NCBI GenBank assembly: GCA_037721555.1
Contig: JBBJOI010000004.1
Location: 1-64,000, forward strand
DNA from: Gaiellasilicea sp037721555
GTDB taxonomy: Bacteria > Actinomycetota > Thermoleophilia > Gaiellales > Gaiellaceae
Direction: 5' to 3'
DNA: 64,000 bases
In this document: in pieces, positions 1 to 8,988 of the stretch
Position numbering within the stretch: position 1 is the first letter of the stretch
Layout: every line of letters starts with the position of its first letter
The notes under the pieces: model-generated
The model's input: the letters and a program-made list of their open reading frames with translations, nothing else
The model's database searches: none
What the model was told of the DNA's origin: nothing
Program-made: the position numbers and the translations under genes

Positions 1-674
1 TCGTCCCGGAAGCAGATCGCGATCTGGTAGTAGCGGTCGAAGCCGGCCACCATCGTCAGCTGCTTCAGAAGCTGCGGGCTCTGCGGCAGCGCGTAGAAGC
101 GACCCCTCTGGAGCCGGCTCGGGACGACGAAGTCCCGTGCGCCCTCCGGGGTGGGCTTGAAGAGGATCGGCGTCTGAATGTCGAGAAAGCCGGCGGCCTC
201 CATCTCGCGGCGGATGATCCCGACCATCTGCGCGCGCAGCGTGATGTTGCGCTGCAGCCTCTCTCGCCGCAGGTCGAGCCAGCGGTAGCGCAGGCGCAAC
301 GTCTCGTCGACGTTCTCCTCGTCGAGCTGGAATGGAAGCGGTGTCGAGCGGCTGACGATCCGGAGGTCCTCGAGCTGGAGCTCGACCTCACCCGTCGCCA
401 TGTTCGGGTTCACCGTCGCCGGGCTGCGGGCGACGAGCGTGCCCTCCGCGCGGAGCACGAACTCGTTGCGGAGCTCGTGCGCGAGCTTCGCCGCAGCGGG
501 AGCATGTTCGGGGTTGATCACGAGCTGCGTGATCCCTGTGCGGTCGCGCAGGTCGACGAAGACGAGGCCGCCGTGGTCGCGGCGTCGCGCCGCCCAGCCG
601 GACAGGATCAGCTTCTCGCCGACGAGCTCGGGTCGCGGCTCGCCGCACATGTGGGTGCGCCAGATCGGGGTCAT
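1..674 (-). CDS. aspS: Aspartyl-tRNA synthetase, N-terminal part (cut by window edge)
   Basis: Class II aminoacyl-tRNA synthetase that charges tRNA-Asp (or tRNA-Asp/Asn) in the cytoplasm. The visible 224 codons open MTPIWRTHMCGEP and run through the OB-fold anticodon-binding domain (GWAARRRDHGGLVFVDLRD) into the catalytic domain start (YRWLDLRRERLQRN, then the QTPILFKPTPEGARDF motif). The reading frame leaves the window at base 1, so the C-terminal two thirds are missing. The ATG at 674 directly follows the hisS TAG with no gap, which points to translational coupling. The hisS-aspS order is common in bacteria. The start could instead be the internal Met nine residues later. Confidence 0.95.
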   Translation of the reverse strand, partial: MTPIWRTHMCGEPRPELVGEKLILSGWAARRRDHGGLVFVDLRDRTGITQLVINPEHAPAAAKLAHELRNEFVLRAEGTLVARSPATVNPNMATGEVELQLEDLRIVSRSTPLPFQLDEENVDETLRLRYRWLDLRRERLQRNITLRAQMVGIIRREMEAAGFLDIQTPILFKPTPEGARDFVVPSRLQRGRFYALPQSPQLLKQLTMVAGFDRYYQIAICFRD

Positions 675-1919
675 CTACGAGGACGACAGTCTGACGACAA
701 CGTCTTCGTGGGCGACCGGTTCGTCCGCCGCGCCGCGGCGACGGATCGTCGCCGTCTCGGCACCGACGATCACCACCGTGTGTGCGCCGGAGCGGCCTGC
801 CTGCGTCAGCTGTCCCTTGAGCGACCGCCGGGCGTAGTCCGTGTCGACTGCGACCCCGCGGTCGCGAAGCTCCTTCAGCCACCCGAACGCGAGCTCGCCG
901 GGTGCGCCTGGCTCAACCGCCAGGAAGACATCGATGCTTGGCGGCTCGGCAGTCTGACCCGCGTCCTCCAGCGCGATCAGCAAGCGCTCGATGCCGGCGC
1001 CGAAACCGACGCCCGGTGTCGGCGGACCACCGATCTCCTCGACGAGGTAGTCGTAGCGGCCGCCGCCGGAGATCGTCGAGTTCTCGTTCTCCATCGGCCC
1101 GACGAACTCCCAGGTGGTGCGGGAGTAGTAGTCGAGGCCGCGGACGAGCGTCGGGACGAGCGTGTAGCTGACGCCCGTCCTGTCGAGCAGGGCGCGAACC
1201 GTGGCGAAGTGCTGCACGCAGGCCTCGCAGAGCGACGCGCCGATCGTGGGCGCCTCGGCGAGGGCTGCCCGTACGGCCGGTGGCTTCGCGGGCAGATTGT
1301 CGAAGACGCGGAGCGGGCTCGTCGTCGCCTTCGCGCGCGTCTCCTCGTCGAGCCGGTCGAGGTTCGCCCCGAGCCAGCGACTCAGGTTCTCGAGGTATGC
1401 AGGACGGCAGTCGCGGCAGCCGATCGAGTTCAGCTCCAGCTGATATCGGCTCACCCCGAGCCGGCGCAGGAGCGTGTCGTAGAGCTGAAGCAACTCGGCG
1501 TCGATCGTCGGGTCGTCGGTGCCGATCGCCTCGACCGAGGCTTGCCAGTGCTCGCGGTAGCGACCGCGGCCGGGAGTCCCGTACCGGTACATCGGCGCGA
1601 TCGTGTAGAGCTTCTGGGGTTGCGGCTCTCGGTGGAGCCCGTGCTCGACGAAGGCACGGCAGATCGGCGCCGTCCCCTCCGGCCTGAGCGTCAGCGACCG
1701 GTTCGAGCGATCGGTGAACGTGTACATCTCCTTCTGCACGACGTCAGAGCCGACACCGGCTGTTCGCTCGAAGAGGGCCGTGTCCTCGAAGACGGGCGTC
1801 TGGATCCGGCGGTAGCCGTAGAGCGCGCAGAGTCGCTCGAGTTCGTCCGTCGCGCGTCGCCAGAGCGGTTGCTCGGACGGAAGGATGTCGTGGGTGCCGC
1901 GTGGCCGCTCGATCGTCAA
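675..1919 (-). CDS. hisS: Histidyl-tRNA synthetase
   Basis: Cytoplasmic class II synthetase charging tRNA-His; 414 aa, the normal length. Motif 2 lies around residues 109-126 (PMYRYGTPGRGRYREHWQ). The HisRS-specific histidine-binding signatures LVRGLDYY (258-265) and GGGRYDYL (285-292) are intact, as is motif 3 GFGAGIERL (305-313). The remaining C-terminus fits the anticodon-binding domain. The ATG overlaps the stop of the upstream MBL hydrolase gene by 4 bp, and the TAG abuts the aspS ATG, so the three genes look like one operon. Confidence 0.97.
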   Translation of the reverse strand: MTIERPRGTHDILPSEQPLWRRATDELERLCALYGYRRIQTPVFEDTALFERTAGVGSDVVQKEMYTFTDRSNRSLTLRPEGTAPICRAFVEHGLHREPQPQKLYTIAPMYRYGTPGRGRYREHWQASVEAIGTDDPTIDAELLQLYDTLLRRLGVSRYQLELNSIGCRDCRPAYLENLSRWLGANLDRLDEETRAKATTSPLRVFDNLPAKPPAVRAALAEAPTIGASLCEACVQHFATVRALLDRTGVSYTLVPTLVRGLDYYSRTTWEFVGPMENENSTISGGGRYDYLVEEIGGPPTPGVGFGAGIERLLIALEDAGQTAEPPSIDVFLAVEPGAPGELAFGWLKELRDRGVAVDTDYARRSLKGQLTQAGRSGAHTVVIVGAETATIRRRGAADEPVAHEDVVVRLSSS

Positions 1920-2560
1920 GGGGCGCGAAGCTCCGCGAGAAACGGGTTGCGGGCGAGCTCCTGGCCGAGGGTCGTCGCAGCTCCGTGGCCGGGGAGTACG
2001 ACCGTCTCGGGTGGATAGGTGTCTGCCAGGCGGCGGATCGACGTCACGAGCACGTCCCAGTCGCCGAAGGGAAGATCGGTGCGACCGACGGAGCCTGCGA
2101 AGAGGACGTCACCGGAGAAGAGGCAGCCGCCCGAGTGATAGGCGACGTGGCCCGGCGAGTGGCCGGGCACGGATGTCACCTCGAATGACATGCCTGCGGC
2201 CTCGACCCTCTCGCCGCCGGACAGCAGCGTGCTCTCGCCGGTGTAGCCGCGGAGCTTCAGCCCGAGCGCTCCGTAGAAGTCGTTCGGCCGCTCGAACACC
2301 TCCTTCTCCCCCTCGGGCAGCCAGACGTGCGCGCCCGTCGCCTCCGCCAACTCTGCGAGCGCGCCGATGTGGTCGTAGTGGCTGTGGGTCAGCAGGATCG
2401 CCACGCATGTGGCGCGGCAGGTGCCGAGGTGTTCCAGGATCCGAGCAGCGTCCGCGCCGGGATCGACCACCGCCGCCTCGCTCTTCGAGGCGTCGGCGCG
2501 AACGACATAGCAATTGGTACCCATCGGACCGAGCGGAAGCTGATCGACGGCGGGCGGCAT
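1916..2560 (-). CDS. MBL-fold hydrolase, glyoxalase II-like
   Basis: Metallo-beta-lactamase fold hydrolase of the hydroxyacylglutathione-hydrolase-like group, 214 aa. The metal site is complete: THSHYDH (H59, H61, D63, H64), H137 in PGHSPGH, D150 in SGDVLFAGSVGRTDLP and H191 in LPGHG. The GRTDLP/GDW pattern is typical of the YcbL-like subgroup, which lacks the long glyoxalase II C-terminal domain. The substrate is unknown. First gene of the hisS-aspS operon, with a 4 bp overlap to hisS; this gene order is frequent in bacteria. Confidence 0.9.
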   Translation of the reverse strand: MPPAVDQLPLGPMGTNCYVVRADASKSEAAVVDPGADAARILEHLGTCRATCVAILLTHSHYDHIGALAELAEATGAHVWLPEGEKEVFERPNDFYGALGLKLRGYTGESTLLSGGERVEAAGMSFEVTSVPGHSPGHVAYHSGGCLFSGDVLFAGSVGRTDLPFGDWDVLVTSIRRLADTYPPETVVLPGHGAATTLGQELARNPFLAELRAP

Positions 2561-2601
2561 CGGACGGTTGAGTCTAACGAGGGGTGGGTAGGCCGCCCTC
2601 C

Positions 2602-2931
2602 GTGCAGAGCTGGAACCTGATGGAGGTCGCAGCGCCAGCTGGGATTCGCGAGCCTGTTGTAGTCCATTCAGGAAACGAGGCGCGTGCGGTCTTGATCGTC
2701 CTGAACCCGGGGCAGGAGCTTGGCGACCACCAGGTGAAGGAGAACGCCTGGGTGACCGTGCTCGATGGCCACGTGGAGATCCGTGCCGGCGAGGAGACGG
2801 CCGCGGCCGGCGTCGGCTCCCTCTTCCGCTTCGACCCTGACGAGCGGCACTCGCTGCGATCCGCGGAGGGCGCTCGGATCCTCCTCCTGCTCGCGCCGTG
2901 GCCCGGGGATGGTCACTACCGCGGCGGCTAG
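2602..2931 (+). CDS. Small cupin-domain protein
   Basis: Single-domain cupin of about 109 aa. The beta-barrel pattern is visible in GQELGDHQVKENAWVTVLDG and the second motif FDPDERHSLRSAEGARILLLLAPW. Only some cupin metal ligands are present (H in GDHQ, E in KENAW, H in ERHS), so metal binding is possible. I chose the GTG at 2602 (VQSWNL) because related cupins begin this way; GTG 2584 and ATG 2620 are alternatives in the same frame. It converges on the next minus-strand gene, and its TAG directly borders a foldback element. The specific function is unknown. Confidence 0.75.
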   Translation: MQSWNLMEVAAPAGIREPVVVHSGNEARAVLIVLNPGQELGDHQVKENAWVTVLDGHVEIRAGEETAAAGVGSLFRFDPDERHSLRSAEGARILLLLAPWPGDGHYRGG

Positions 2932-2933
2932 AG

Positions 2934-3089
2934 GCTTGCTGTGAAACTCGGGTGCGTGCGGGGATGGCCCAGACGGAGCGGTCTTGCCCGGTCGGGCGAG
3001 GCGCGTAGTGGTGCTACGGACAAGCCCGAGCCGGCGAAACCGCGCCGTCTCTGGCACCAGCCGCGCGTGCGGGAGTTTCACAGCAAGCC
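2934..3089. repeat. Foldback element A (long hairpin between convergent genes)
   Basis: A 156 bp imperfect palindrome. The outer arms GGCTTGCTGTGAAACTC (2934-2950) and its exact complement (3073-3089) are perfect over 17 bp, inner parts pair well (AGACGG..GCGGT..TTGCC), and the apex is GTAG-TGGTG-CTAC. It fills the gap between two convergent genes, starting 2 bp after one stop and ending 1 bp before the other. It could act as a bidirectional terminator or be a small foldback mobile element. Confidence 0.85.
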
Positions 3090-3090
3090 G

Positions 3091-3510
3091 CTAACGCTTC
3101 TTCCCGTCGGCCGACTTGGCGGCGCGGCGCTGCTGCGAGCGCCAGACGATCGAGTCCATGAAGTAGCTGAACGGCAGGAAGAAGGCCATCAATACAAACG
3201 TTTGCGCGAGCTTCTGGGCGACGGTCATCTCATCCCCGACGACGAGGAAGATGGTGATCAGCATCAGCGGGAAGAAGAGCAGCCCGCGCTTGAGTGTCCG
3301 GCGCCACGACGGCGGTTCCGGCGTCCGTCCGCCGCGCTGCGTTGGTTCGAGCTTCGTCGCGCGCGAACCGCGCACGGCCGGGCGCTTCTCGGCTGACTCC
3401 TCGGTGTCGGAGGAGGCGTCAACCTCCCGCCCCTCCTCGTCGACGTAGACCTCTTCCCACTCGTGCCGCTGGAGCTTCTCGCGCCGGCGGCGTTGCTTGC
3501 GCGACGGCAT
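3091..3510 (-). CDS. Small two-helix membrane protein after hutI
   Basis: 139 aa protein of unknown function. A strongly basic N-terminus (MPSRKQRRRREK) is followed by a charged, acidic and probably disordered stretch. Two hydrophobic segments follow at about residues 76-90 (LLFFPLMLITIFLVV) and 99-118 (LAQTFVLMAFFLPFSYF), then a basic tail. I chose the ATG at 3510 because it lies 4 bp after the hutI TGA; a longer frame would overlap hutI. Position makes it the last gene of the hut transcript, but nothing in the protein ties it to histidine breakdown. Confidence 0.7.
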   Translation of the reverse strand: MPSRKQRRRREKLQRHEWEEVYVDEEGREVDASSDTEESAEKRPAVRGSRATKLEPTQRGGRTPEPPSWRRTLKRGLLFFPLMLITIFLVVGDEMTVAQKLAQTFVLMAFFLPFSYFMDSIVWRSQQRRAAKSADGKKR

Positions 3511-3514
3511 GGGC

Positions 3515-4744
3515 TCAGTATGCCGCGCTGCTCCATGCAACAGCGCCGGCCTGGATGACCGTGGCGACATCGTGTCCGCCCAGGTGATAGGCGAGGTAGC
3601 GCCAGTCCGGTGCGTCGAGCAGGCAGACGTCGGCGTCGAAGCCGGGTGCGAGTCGCCCTTTGCTGGCTGCGCGGCCGAGGACGAAGGCAGCGTTGACCGT
3701 GCACGCGCAGAGCGCTTCGGCCGGGCTCAGCTGCAGCTGCGTGGCAGCAAGTGAGCAGACGAGTGGCAGGCTCTCGCAGAAGGCGCTCCCGGGATTGAGA
3801 TCGGTGGCGAGAGCGACGGCCGCACCCGCATCGACGAGCGCCCGCGCCGGGGGCATCGGCCGGCCGAGGAAGAGCGCGCTGGCGGGGAGCAGCACGCCGA
3901 CGACCTCGCTCGCCGCGAGGGCGCGCACGCCTCCGGCTCCCGTCGCCTCGAGATGATCGACGGATCGTGCCCCGAGCTCGATCGCCAGGGGGATCGCGCC
4001 GGCTTCCGTGAACTGATCGCCATGCAGCCGGAGGCTCAGCCCCGCGGCCCGGCAGGCCTCGAGGTAGCGCCGAGCCTGAGGCGCGTCGAACGCGCCCCGC
4101 TCGAGGAAGACGTCGGCCGCCTCCGCGATCGTTGCGGCCTCCGGCAGCACCTCGGAGAGAGCGAAGTCGAGATACGCGTCCGCGTCTGCCTGTTCAGGCG
4201 GCACTGCGTGTGCGCCCAACCAGGTCGGGATCCCTCCTGCGGCGCGGATCGCGCGCAGTGACGCCAGCTCGGTCTCCCGGTCGAGCCCGTAACCGGACTT
4301 CGACTCCCACGTCGTCGTTCCGGCACGCAGCAGCCAGTCCCGATGGCGCTCCACGGCCTGCGCAAGCGCCGCGTCGCCCGCAGCCCGCGTCGCTGCGACG
4401 GTCGACAGGATGCCGCCGCCAGCCGCATGCAGCTCCTCATAGCTCGCGCCGCCGGCGCGCAGCGAGAACTCGTCCACCCGATCCCCGGCAAACGCGGCAT
4501 GCGTGTGGCAGTCGACGAGCCCTGGCACCGCGCAGAGGCCTCGGCCGTCAACCTCCTCGACCTCGACCTCGGGGCCAAGCCGAAGATCGCGCATACGCCC
4601 GACAGCCTCGATCCGGGCTCCCTCGCAGAGCACGTACGCGTCCTGCAGCACGTCGAGGTCGCGCAGGTCGCTGCCGCGCAGCGGAGCACGACTGACCGCC
4701 GGCGAGACGAGCTGGCGAAGGTCGCGGACGAGCAGGCGCCCCAA
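3515..4744 (-). CDS. hutI: Imidazolonepropionase
   Basis: Amidohydrolase-superfamily enzyme opening the ring of imidazolone-5-propionate to N-formimino-L-glutamate, third step of histidine degradation. About 409 aa, the usual size. The metal-binding HxH is H80-T-H82 in PGLVDCHTHAAFAG, LRLHGDQFTEAG supplies a further His and LATDLNPGSA the conserved Asp. ESKSGYGLD is a HutI substrate-loop motif. The frame has no ATG near the N-terminus; the TTG at 4744, 2 bp past the hutU stop, gives the expected start (GRLLVRDLRQLVSP). It sits directly behind hutU in the operon. Confidence 0.93.
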   Translation of the reverse strand: MGRLLVRDLRQLVSPAVSRAPLRGSDLRDLDVLQDAYVLCEGARIEAVGRMRDLRLGPEVEVEEVDGRGLCAVPGLVDCHTHAAFAGDRVDEFSLRAGGASYEELHAAGGGILSTVAATRAAGDAALAQAVERHRDWLLRAGTTTWESKSGYGLDRETELASLRAIRAAGGIPTWLGAHAVPPEQADADAYLDFALSEVLPEAATIAEAADVFLERGAFDAPQARRYLEACRAAGLSLRLHGDQFTEAGAIPLAIELGARSVDHLEATGAGGVRALAASEVVGVLLPASALFLGRPMPPARALVDAGAAVALATDLNPGSAFCESLPLVCSLAATQLQLSPAEALCACTVNAAFVLGRAASKGRLAPGFDADVCLLDAPDWRYLAYHLGGHDVATVIQAGAVAWSSAAY

Positions 4745-4746
4745 GC

Positions 4747-6444
4747 TCAGCCGCAGCTCGGCAGATCGAGTCCGTGCGCGGCGGCCGCCGCGAGGGCGTC
4801 CTCGTAGCCTGCGTCGGCGTGCCGCATGACGCCCGTGCCGGGATCGGCGTTGAGCACCCGTTCGAGCCGCGAGGCAGCATCGGCCGTGCCATCGGCGACG
4901 ACAACGGTGCCGGCGTGGATCGAGTTGCCGATCCCGACGCCCCCACCGTGGTGAACGCTCACCCACGTGGCACCCGCCGCAGTGTTCAGGAGCGCGTTCA
5001 GGATCGGCCAGTCAGCGATCGCATCCGAGCCGTCGCGCATGGCTTCGGTCTCCCGGTAGGGGGAGGCGACCGAGCCGGCGTCGAGGTGATCCCGCCCGAT
5101 CACGACGGGCGCCGACACTGCGCCGCTGCCGACGAGCTCGTTGATCGCCAGGCCGGCGCGGGCGCGGTCGCCGTAGCCAAGCCAGCAGATCCGGGCCGGC
5201 AGTCCCTGAAAGGCGACTCGGTCGGACGCGAGCTCGAGCCACCGCTGCAACAGCGCATCGTCGGGGAACAGCCGCCGCAGCTCCTCGTCGATGGCGTGGA
5301 TGTCGGCCGGGTCGCCCGAGAGCGCCGCCCAGCGGAAGGGCCCGATCCCGCGGCAGAAGAGCGGCCGGATATAGGCCGGGACGAAGCCCGGGTATGAAAA
5401 GGCCTCCTCTACGCCGGCCTCATGGGCCTCCCCTCTGAGGTTGTTTCCATAGTCGAAGACATAGCTCCCCGCGCGGACGTACTCGAGCAGCGCCTCCACA
5501 TGCCGCGCGATCGAGCTGCGTGCCTGCCGGAGGTACTCGACGGGATCGGAAGTGCGAAGCGCTGCGGCCTGCAACACCGACAAGCCGACGGGGATATATC
5601 CCGTCAACGGGTCGTGCGCCGCCGTTTGATCCGTCACTAGGTCGAAGAATTCACGCTTTTGTGCCAGTTCCGGAACGATCTCCGCAGCGTTTCCCAACAG
5701 GCCGACCGAGAGGGGCTTGCCCTCCGCAGCCGCCTCGCGCACTCGCGCGACTGCCTCTGGGACGGAGTCGGTCGCCTCGTCCAGGTACCGCGTCTCGAGG
5801 CGCCGCGCGATGCGCTGCGGATCGACCTCGATACACAGGATCGCCGCGCCCGCCATCGTCGCCGCGAGCGGCTGCGCACCTCCCATGCCGCCGAGCCCTG
5901 CGGTGAGGATCGTTCGTCCGCTCAGATCGGCCGATCCGAAATGCGCTGTTCCAGCCGCCGCGAACGTCTGGTAGGTGCCCTGGAGAATTCCCTGCGTCCC
6001 GATGTAGATCCAGCTACCGGCCGTCATCTGCCCGAACATGGTCAGGCCCTCGGCCTCGAGGCGCCGGAACTCGTCCCACGTCGCCCAGCGCGGTACGAGC
6101 AGCGAGTTCGCGATTAGGACCCGTGGAGCCGACTCCTGGGTACGGAAGACCCCGACGGCCTTCCCGCTCTGCACGAGCAGCGTCTCGTCGTCCGCGAGTC
6201 GGAGCAGCGTCCGCACGATCGTCCGGAGCGCGTCGTGCGAACGCGCTGCTCGCCCCGACCCCCCGTAGACGACGAGCTGCTCGGGCGCCTCGGCGACGTC
6301 GCGGTCGAGGTTGTTCAGCAGCATCCGCAGCGGCGCTTCTGTCTGCCAGGAGCGAGCGTTCAAGGTCGGGCCGCGGGGCGCCCGAACCTGCGACAGGTTC
6401 CCGACGAGGCGCTCCACCACCGCGTCGATCGAGGCGACGCTCAC
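4747..6444 (-). CDS. hutU: Urocanate hydratase
   Basis: NAD-dependent urocanase converting urocanate to imidazolone-5-propionate, second step of histidine degradation; 565 aa, normal for the family. Diagnostic stretches are YGGSGRAARSH, GQMTAGSWIYIGTQGI, the NAD-binding loop TAGLGGMGGAQP and the ICWLGYGDRAR region holding the conserved cysteine. WVSVHHGGGVGIGNSIHAG near the C-terminus is also characteristic. The ATG overlaps the hutH stop by 4 bp, so the genes are translationally coupled. Confidence 0.97.
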   Translation of the reverse strand: MSVASIDAVVERLVGNLSQVRAPRGPTLNARSWQTEAPLRMLLNNLDRDVAEAPEQLVVYGGSGRAARSHDALRTIVRTLLRLADDETLLVQSGKAVGVFRTQESAPRVLIANSLLVPRWATWDEFRRLEAEGLTMFGQMTAGSWIYIGTQGILQGTYQTFAAAGTAHFGSADLSGRTILTAGLGGMGGAQPLAATMAGAAILCIEVDPQRIARRLETRYLDEATDSVPEAVARVREAAAEGKPLSVGLLGNAAEIVPELAQKREFFDLVTDQTAAHDPLTGYIPVGLSVLQAAALRTSDPVEYLRQARSSIARHVEALLEYVRAGSYVFDYGNNLRGEAHEAGVEEAFSYPGFVPAYIRPLFCRGIGPFRWAALSGDPADIHAIDEELRRLFPDDALLQRWLELASDRVAFQGLPARICWLGYGDRARAGLAINELVGSGAVSAPVVIGRDHLDAGSVASPYRETEAMRDGSDAIADWPILNALLNTAAGATWVSVHHGGGVGIGNSIHAGTVVVADGTADAASRLERVLNADPGTGVMRHADAGYEDALAAAAAHGLDLPSCG

Positions 6445-7973
6445 CGAAGCTCCCCGAGCTCGGCCTCGACGGCGGCAAGGATCGACCCGTCCCGAATCGC
6501 GAGCGCAACTCGCTCGATGTCAGCAGAGAGCTGGCGGTCCTCGCGCAGGCGGTCGGACAAGGCGCGCACCGCACCGTGCGTCGCACGAACGCCGGGGCCA
6601 GGGTGAAGAGGCGCCAGGAACTCGATAGCCTGGGCTCCGGCGAGGAGCTCAATCGCAAGGGCATGCTCGGCGTTCGTGACCACCTGCAGCGCCTTCAGGC
6701 CGGACGCGTTCCCCATCGACACGTGATCCTCCTGCCCGGCACTCGTCGGGATCGAGTCGACGCTCGCCGGGTGGCAGAGCGCCTTGTTCTCCGAGACGAG
6801 TGACGCTGCCACGTACTGCGTCAGCATGAAACCGGAGTTCAAGCCGCCGTTCAGCGTCAGGAACGCCGGCAGCCCATCTGAGAGCGACGGGTTCACCAGT
6901 CGCTCGACGCGGCGCTCGGAGATGCTCGCGAGCTCCGACACAGCCATCGCCAGCGCATCGAGGCCGAACGCCAGCGGCTGCCCGTGAAAGTTTCCGTTCG
7001 AGACAACGATGCCCTCGTCGACGAGCACCAGCGGGTTGTCCGTCGCCGCGTTGAGCTCGACCTCGACGGTGGACTCGACGTAGCGCAGGAGATCACGTGA
7101 GGCGCCGTGCACCTGAGGCGCACAACGCAGCGAGTACGCGTCCTGCACCTTGTCGCACCAGCGGTGGGACTCGATGATCGCGGAGCCTTCCAGAAGACGC
7201 AGGATGTTGGCAGCGGAATCCTGTTGACCGACGAGCGGGCGGGCGGCGTGGATGGAGGGATGAAAGCTCGTCCGCGAACCTTGCAGCGCCTCGAGCGACT
7301 GCGCGCACGCGAGGTCGGCCGTCCGGGCGAGCCGCCAGGCGCGGACGAGTCCGAGCGCGGCCATCGCCGCCATGAACTGCGTGCCGTTGATGAGGGACAG
7401 GCCCTCCTTCGACGCGAGACGGATCGGCTCGAGCCCGACGGCGGCGAGCGCGTCGCTGCCCTCGAGCAGCCGCCCGTCGACCCACGCTTGTCCCTCCCCG
7501 ATGAGTGGGAGACCGAGATGAGCGAGCGGAGCCAGGTCACCGCTCGCGCCCACCGACCCGCGTGCCGGCACGTACGGGAGCAGGCCGCGGTTGAGGCACT
7601 CGATCAGGAGCTCGACGGTCTCGACCCGAGCCCCCGAAAACCCCTTCGCGAGAGCGTTCGCACGCAGCAGCATCGCCGCCCGGACGACCTCGGCGGGATA
7701 CGGGTCTCCAACTCCACACGCGTGGCTTCGCAGCAGCCGGAGCTGCAATTCCTCCACCTGATCTTCGGGAATCGTCTCCGAGACGAAGCGGCCGAAGCCG
7801 GTGTTCACGCCGTAGGTGTGCTCCCCGTATGCCGCTCGCTCGACGAGCTCACGAGCCGCCGCCAGCTTGGGACGAGCATCCTCGGCGAGCACCGCGGGGG
7901 CACCGAGCACGGCGACGTTCCACACGTCCGCGATCCGGAGGTCGTCACCCGTCAGCGCCGGGCTCGTCAGCAC
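6441..7973 (-). CDS. hutH: Histidine ammonia-lyase
   Basis: Removes ammonia from L-histidine to give trans-urocanate, the entry step of the pathway; 510 aa. The Ala-Ser-Gly triad that cyclises to the MIO cofactor is residues 143-145 in GSVGASGDLAPLAH. Other family marks are YGVNTGFG near the N-terminus, NGNFHGQP and the SIPTSAGQEDHVSM loop. It heads the tight hutH-hutU-hutI run. The 118 bp before it, up to the ftcD stop, could hold a second promoter, but no clear box or operator is visible. Confidence 0.97.
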   Translation of the reverse strand: MLTSPALTGDDLRIADVWNVAVLGAPAVLAEDARPKLAAARELVERAAYGEHTYGVNTGFGRFVSETIPEDQVEELQLRLLRSHACGVGDPYPAEVVRAAMLLRANALAKGFSGARVETVELLIECLNRGLLPYVPARGSVGASGDLAPLAHLGLPLIGEGQAWVDGRLLEGSDALAAVGLEPIRLASKEGLSLINGTQFMAAMAALGLVRAWRLARTADLACAQSLEALQGSRTSFHPSIHAARPLVGQQDSAANILRLLEGSAIIESHRWCDKVQDAYSLRCAPQVHGASRDLLRYVESTVEVELNAATDNPLVLVDEGIVVSNGNFHGQPLAFGLDALAMAVSELASISERRVERLVNPSLSDGLPAFLTLNGGLNSGFMLTQYVAASLVSENKALCHPASVDSIPTSAGQEDHVSMGNASGLKALQVVTNAEHALAIELLAGAQAIEFLAPLHPGPGVRATHGAVRALSDRLREDRQLSADIERVALAIRDGSILAAVEAELGELR

Positions 7974-8091
7974 GAGCCGAGTCTAACTAGAGGCTTGACG
8001 GCTCTTGGGCCACCGGCCTCCTCCCCACGTCGCGAACGTAACGCAGATCGAGAGGCGCATCGCAACAGAGAAGTGCCAGATGCGTGCCGTT

Positions 8092-8967
8092 TCACTGCTG
8101 CTCGAGAAGGCGCAGCTCGAGCACGTGCGCCGCGTCGAACCCGGCGATCCGGAGGGCCGAGCCAGCCGCCGCGAGCGCGGCTCCGGCCGGCATCAGGCCG
8201 ACGAGCTCCGACCCGAGCACCTCAGCGCCCAACCGTTCCGCCTCGACCGCCACCCGCTCGACGAGCTCGTGCAAGGCGGCCGCCTCCCAGTCCTCCACGT
8301 TCATCGACACCTGCACCACGTCGGCCCGCGGCAGGTCCAGGCCGAGGGCGCGTACCCCCGGGAAGCCGCCGCCGCTCTCCCGCACGAGCGCCGCCACCGC
8401 GCGCGCGACGTCGAGCTCGCCGCGGAGGTTCACGTTGAACGCGATCAGCGGCCGTCTGGCTCCGACGATGACCCCACCGGCGCGCGAATCGAGCTGGCGT
8501 GGCCCGAAGTCCGGCTCGACCTCACCGGCGTCGATCCTCGCCTGCAGGGCTTCGGGCCCACCGCGCCGGAAGTAGGCGGGACCGCGCCCGCCACCGATCT
8601 CCCCGTAGAGGAAGACCGGCAGCCCGAGCTCCTCCCCCACGCGCCGCGCCAGGGTGGTCGCTGTCGCACGCGCTGCCTCCAGCTGCTCGGGACGCAGCGG
8701 AACCACGGGAACCACGTCGGCCGCGCCGATCCGCGGATGCGCACCGGCGTGGCGGCGCAGGTCGATCCGCTCTCGCGCGCATTCGATTCCCGCCAACAGC
8801 GTCTCGACGAGCGGCTCGGCCTCACCAACGAGCGTGAACACCGAGCGATGGTGATCGGCATCCACGTGCACGTCGAGCAACCGCGCAGGAGCAGAGAGCG
8901 CCCGGCGCAGCGCCTCGATCACCTCCGCGTCCTGGCCCTCCGAGAAGTTCGGCACCGCCTCGAGCAT
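8092..8967 (-). CDS. ftcD: Glutamate formimidoyltransferase
   Basis: Moves the formimino group from N-formiminoglutamate to tetrahydrofolate, the final histidine-degradation step in the formimino-transfer branch. 291 aa, matching the stand-alone transferase domain without a fused cyclodeaminase. Family marks are the N-terminus VPNFSEG, the metal/substrate region DVHVDADHHRSVFT, HAGAHPRIGAADVVP and the C-terminal VQVSMNVEDWE. It lies upstream of hutH in the same direction. Its ATG is only 21 bp from the start of a divergent methyltransferase gene. The partner cyclodeaminase is probably the gene at 21883. Confidence 0.95.
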   Translation of the reverse strand: MLEAVPNFSEGQDAEVIEALRRALSAPARLLDVHVDADHHRSVFTLVGEAEPLVETLLAGIECARERIDLRRHAGAHPRIGAADVVPVVPLRPEQLEAARATATTLARRVGEELGLPVFLYGEIGGGRGPAYFRRGGPEALQARIDAGEVEPDFGPRQLDSRAGGVIVGARRPLIAFNVNLRGELDVARAVAALVRESGGGFPGVRALGLDLPRADVVQVSMNVEDWEAAALHELVERVAVEAERLGAEVLGSELVGLMPAGAALAAAGSALRIAGFDAAHVLELRLLEQQ

Positions 8968-8988
8968 GCGCGCCTACTCTAAGAGCTT

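Noticed and set aside
477..2018. 513-codon plus-strand ORF
   Set aside because: It is the antisense frame of hisS and aspS, which have full family motifs.
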